From: an uncultured Pirellulaceae bacterium
GTDB lineage: Bacteria > Planctomycetota > Planctomycetia > Pirellulales > Pirellulaceae
Length of the DNA stretch: 6,896 bases
Assembly: GCA_934278005.1 (NCBI GenBank)
Contig: CAKQWG010000166.1
Span: 1-6,896, forward strand
Direction of reading: 5' to 3'
The notes under the pieces were generated by a model that had not been told where the DNA came from, searched no databases, and saw only the letters and a list, made by a program, of their open reading frames with translations. Shown here piece after piece: positions 6,734 to 6,896 of the stretch. Each line of letters begins with the position of its first letter. Within the stretch, counting starts at the first letter, position 1. Both the position numbers and the translations under genes were made by a program.

Positions 6734-6896
6734 AATAGATAATAGTAGCAGATTTTAAGGTATTGCAGATCGCAAGCGGCCTGAAGAAAGCCTGTTTGTT
6801 GAGAGAACCGCGGCTAACGCTGAGGGAACCGCGGCTAACGCCGTGCGCCGGATAGCGCGGTTGATGTCGTGCAGGTTGATAAATGCAGGTGGATTG
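6734..6896. other. Upstream region of the hpnC-hpnD/hpnE operon
   Basis: These 163 bp hold no gene that I can support. The 30 bp nearest the operon start are AT-rich and, read on the minus strand, contain TACTATTAT, a possible -10, but without a good -35 or Shine-Dalgarno. A 21-bp tandem repeat occupies 6800-6841. A minus-strand frame is open from the window edge to a TAA at 6757-6755 and could be the tail of a preceding gene, but its composition is dominated by the repeat and it shows no family character. Confidence 0.5.
6800..6841. repeat. Two tandem 21-bp repeats with core GAACCGCGGCTAACGC
   Basis: Two adjacent 21-bp copies (6800-6820 and 6821-6841) differ at a single base (GAGAGA versus GAGGGA). 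Each contains the palindrome CCGCGG and the core GAACCGCGGCTAACGC. I recall similar CCGCGGCTAACGCC-type sequences scattered between genes in planctomycete genomes, so this may be a local doubling of a dispersed intergenic repeat. The tandem copies are seen directly; the dispersed nature is from memory and not checked here. Confidence 0.75.

Noticed and set aside
6734..6780. A sigma-70-type promoter for the hpn operon (TACTATTAT as -10)
   Set aside because: No -35 hexamer at 16-18 bp spacing is convincing, so it is mentioned only in the region description.
6755..6896. A minus-strand frame open from the window edge to a TAA, as the tail of an upstream gene
   Set aside because: Its translation is largely the tandem repeat (ALAAV repeated) and shows no family features, so it is probably non-coding.
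6864..6896. Plus-strand ATGs at 6864 and 6883 as the start of a divergent gene leaving the window
   Set aside because: Only about 4-11 codons are visible and the ribosome binding sites are weak; there is too little sequence to support a gene.

Overview
The window holds four protein-coding genes and no RNA genes, CRISPR array or insertion sequence. The gene families fit a planctomycete, probably Pirellulales-like: a membrane pyrophosphatase of the K+-dependent type with an unusually long loop, a small protein that resembles conserved planctomycete hypothetical proteins, an HpnCDE squalene pathway, and few strong Shine-Dalgarno sites. This taxonomic call rests on my recollection of the families, not on a database search.

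Layout. Positions 2-2503 (minus strand) encode a complete ion-pumping membrane pyrophosphatase (hppA). A divergent intergenic region of about 350 bp follows and carries one strong hairpin and two short dyads that share half-sites. Positions 2861-3130 (plus strand) encode a small conserved protein of unknown function, preceded by the best ribosome binding site in the window. A convergent gap of about 140 bp with a GC-rich hairpin separates it from a minus-strand operon. That operon is read from high to low coordinates: a single 660-codon frame joining the two head-to-head prenyl synthases HpnC and HpnD (6733-4751), then hpnE (4723-3272) after a gap of only 27 bp. The last 160 bp (6734-6896) are apparently non-coding and include a tandem 21-bp repeat.

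How the genes work together. HpnD condenses two farnesyl diphosphates to presqualene diphosphate, HpnC turns this into hydroxysqualene, and HpnE reduces it to squalene, so the operon supplies all three steps from farnesyl diphosphate to squalene. No squalene-hopene cyclase, squalene epoxidase or carotenoid desaturase gene is visible, so the fate of the squalene (hopanoids, sterols or C30 carotenoids) cannot be read here. The HpnD and HpnC reactions each release pyrophosphate, which a membrane pyrophosphatase could use to build an ion gradient, but the two loci are not co-transcribed and the link is only metabolic inference.

The most notable item is the HpnC-HpnD fusion. Next are the roughly 90-residue insert in the pyrophosphatase, the paired GTCTA/TAGAC dyads before the small gene, and the slippage-type repeat inside the HpnD half.
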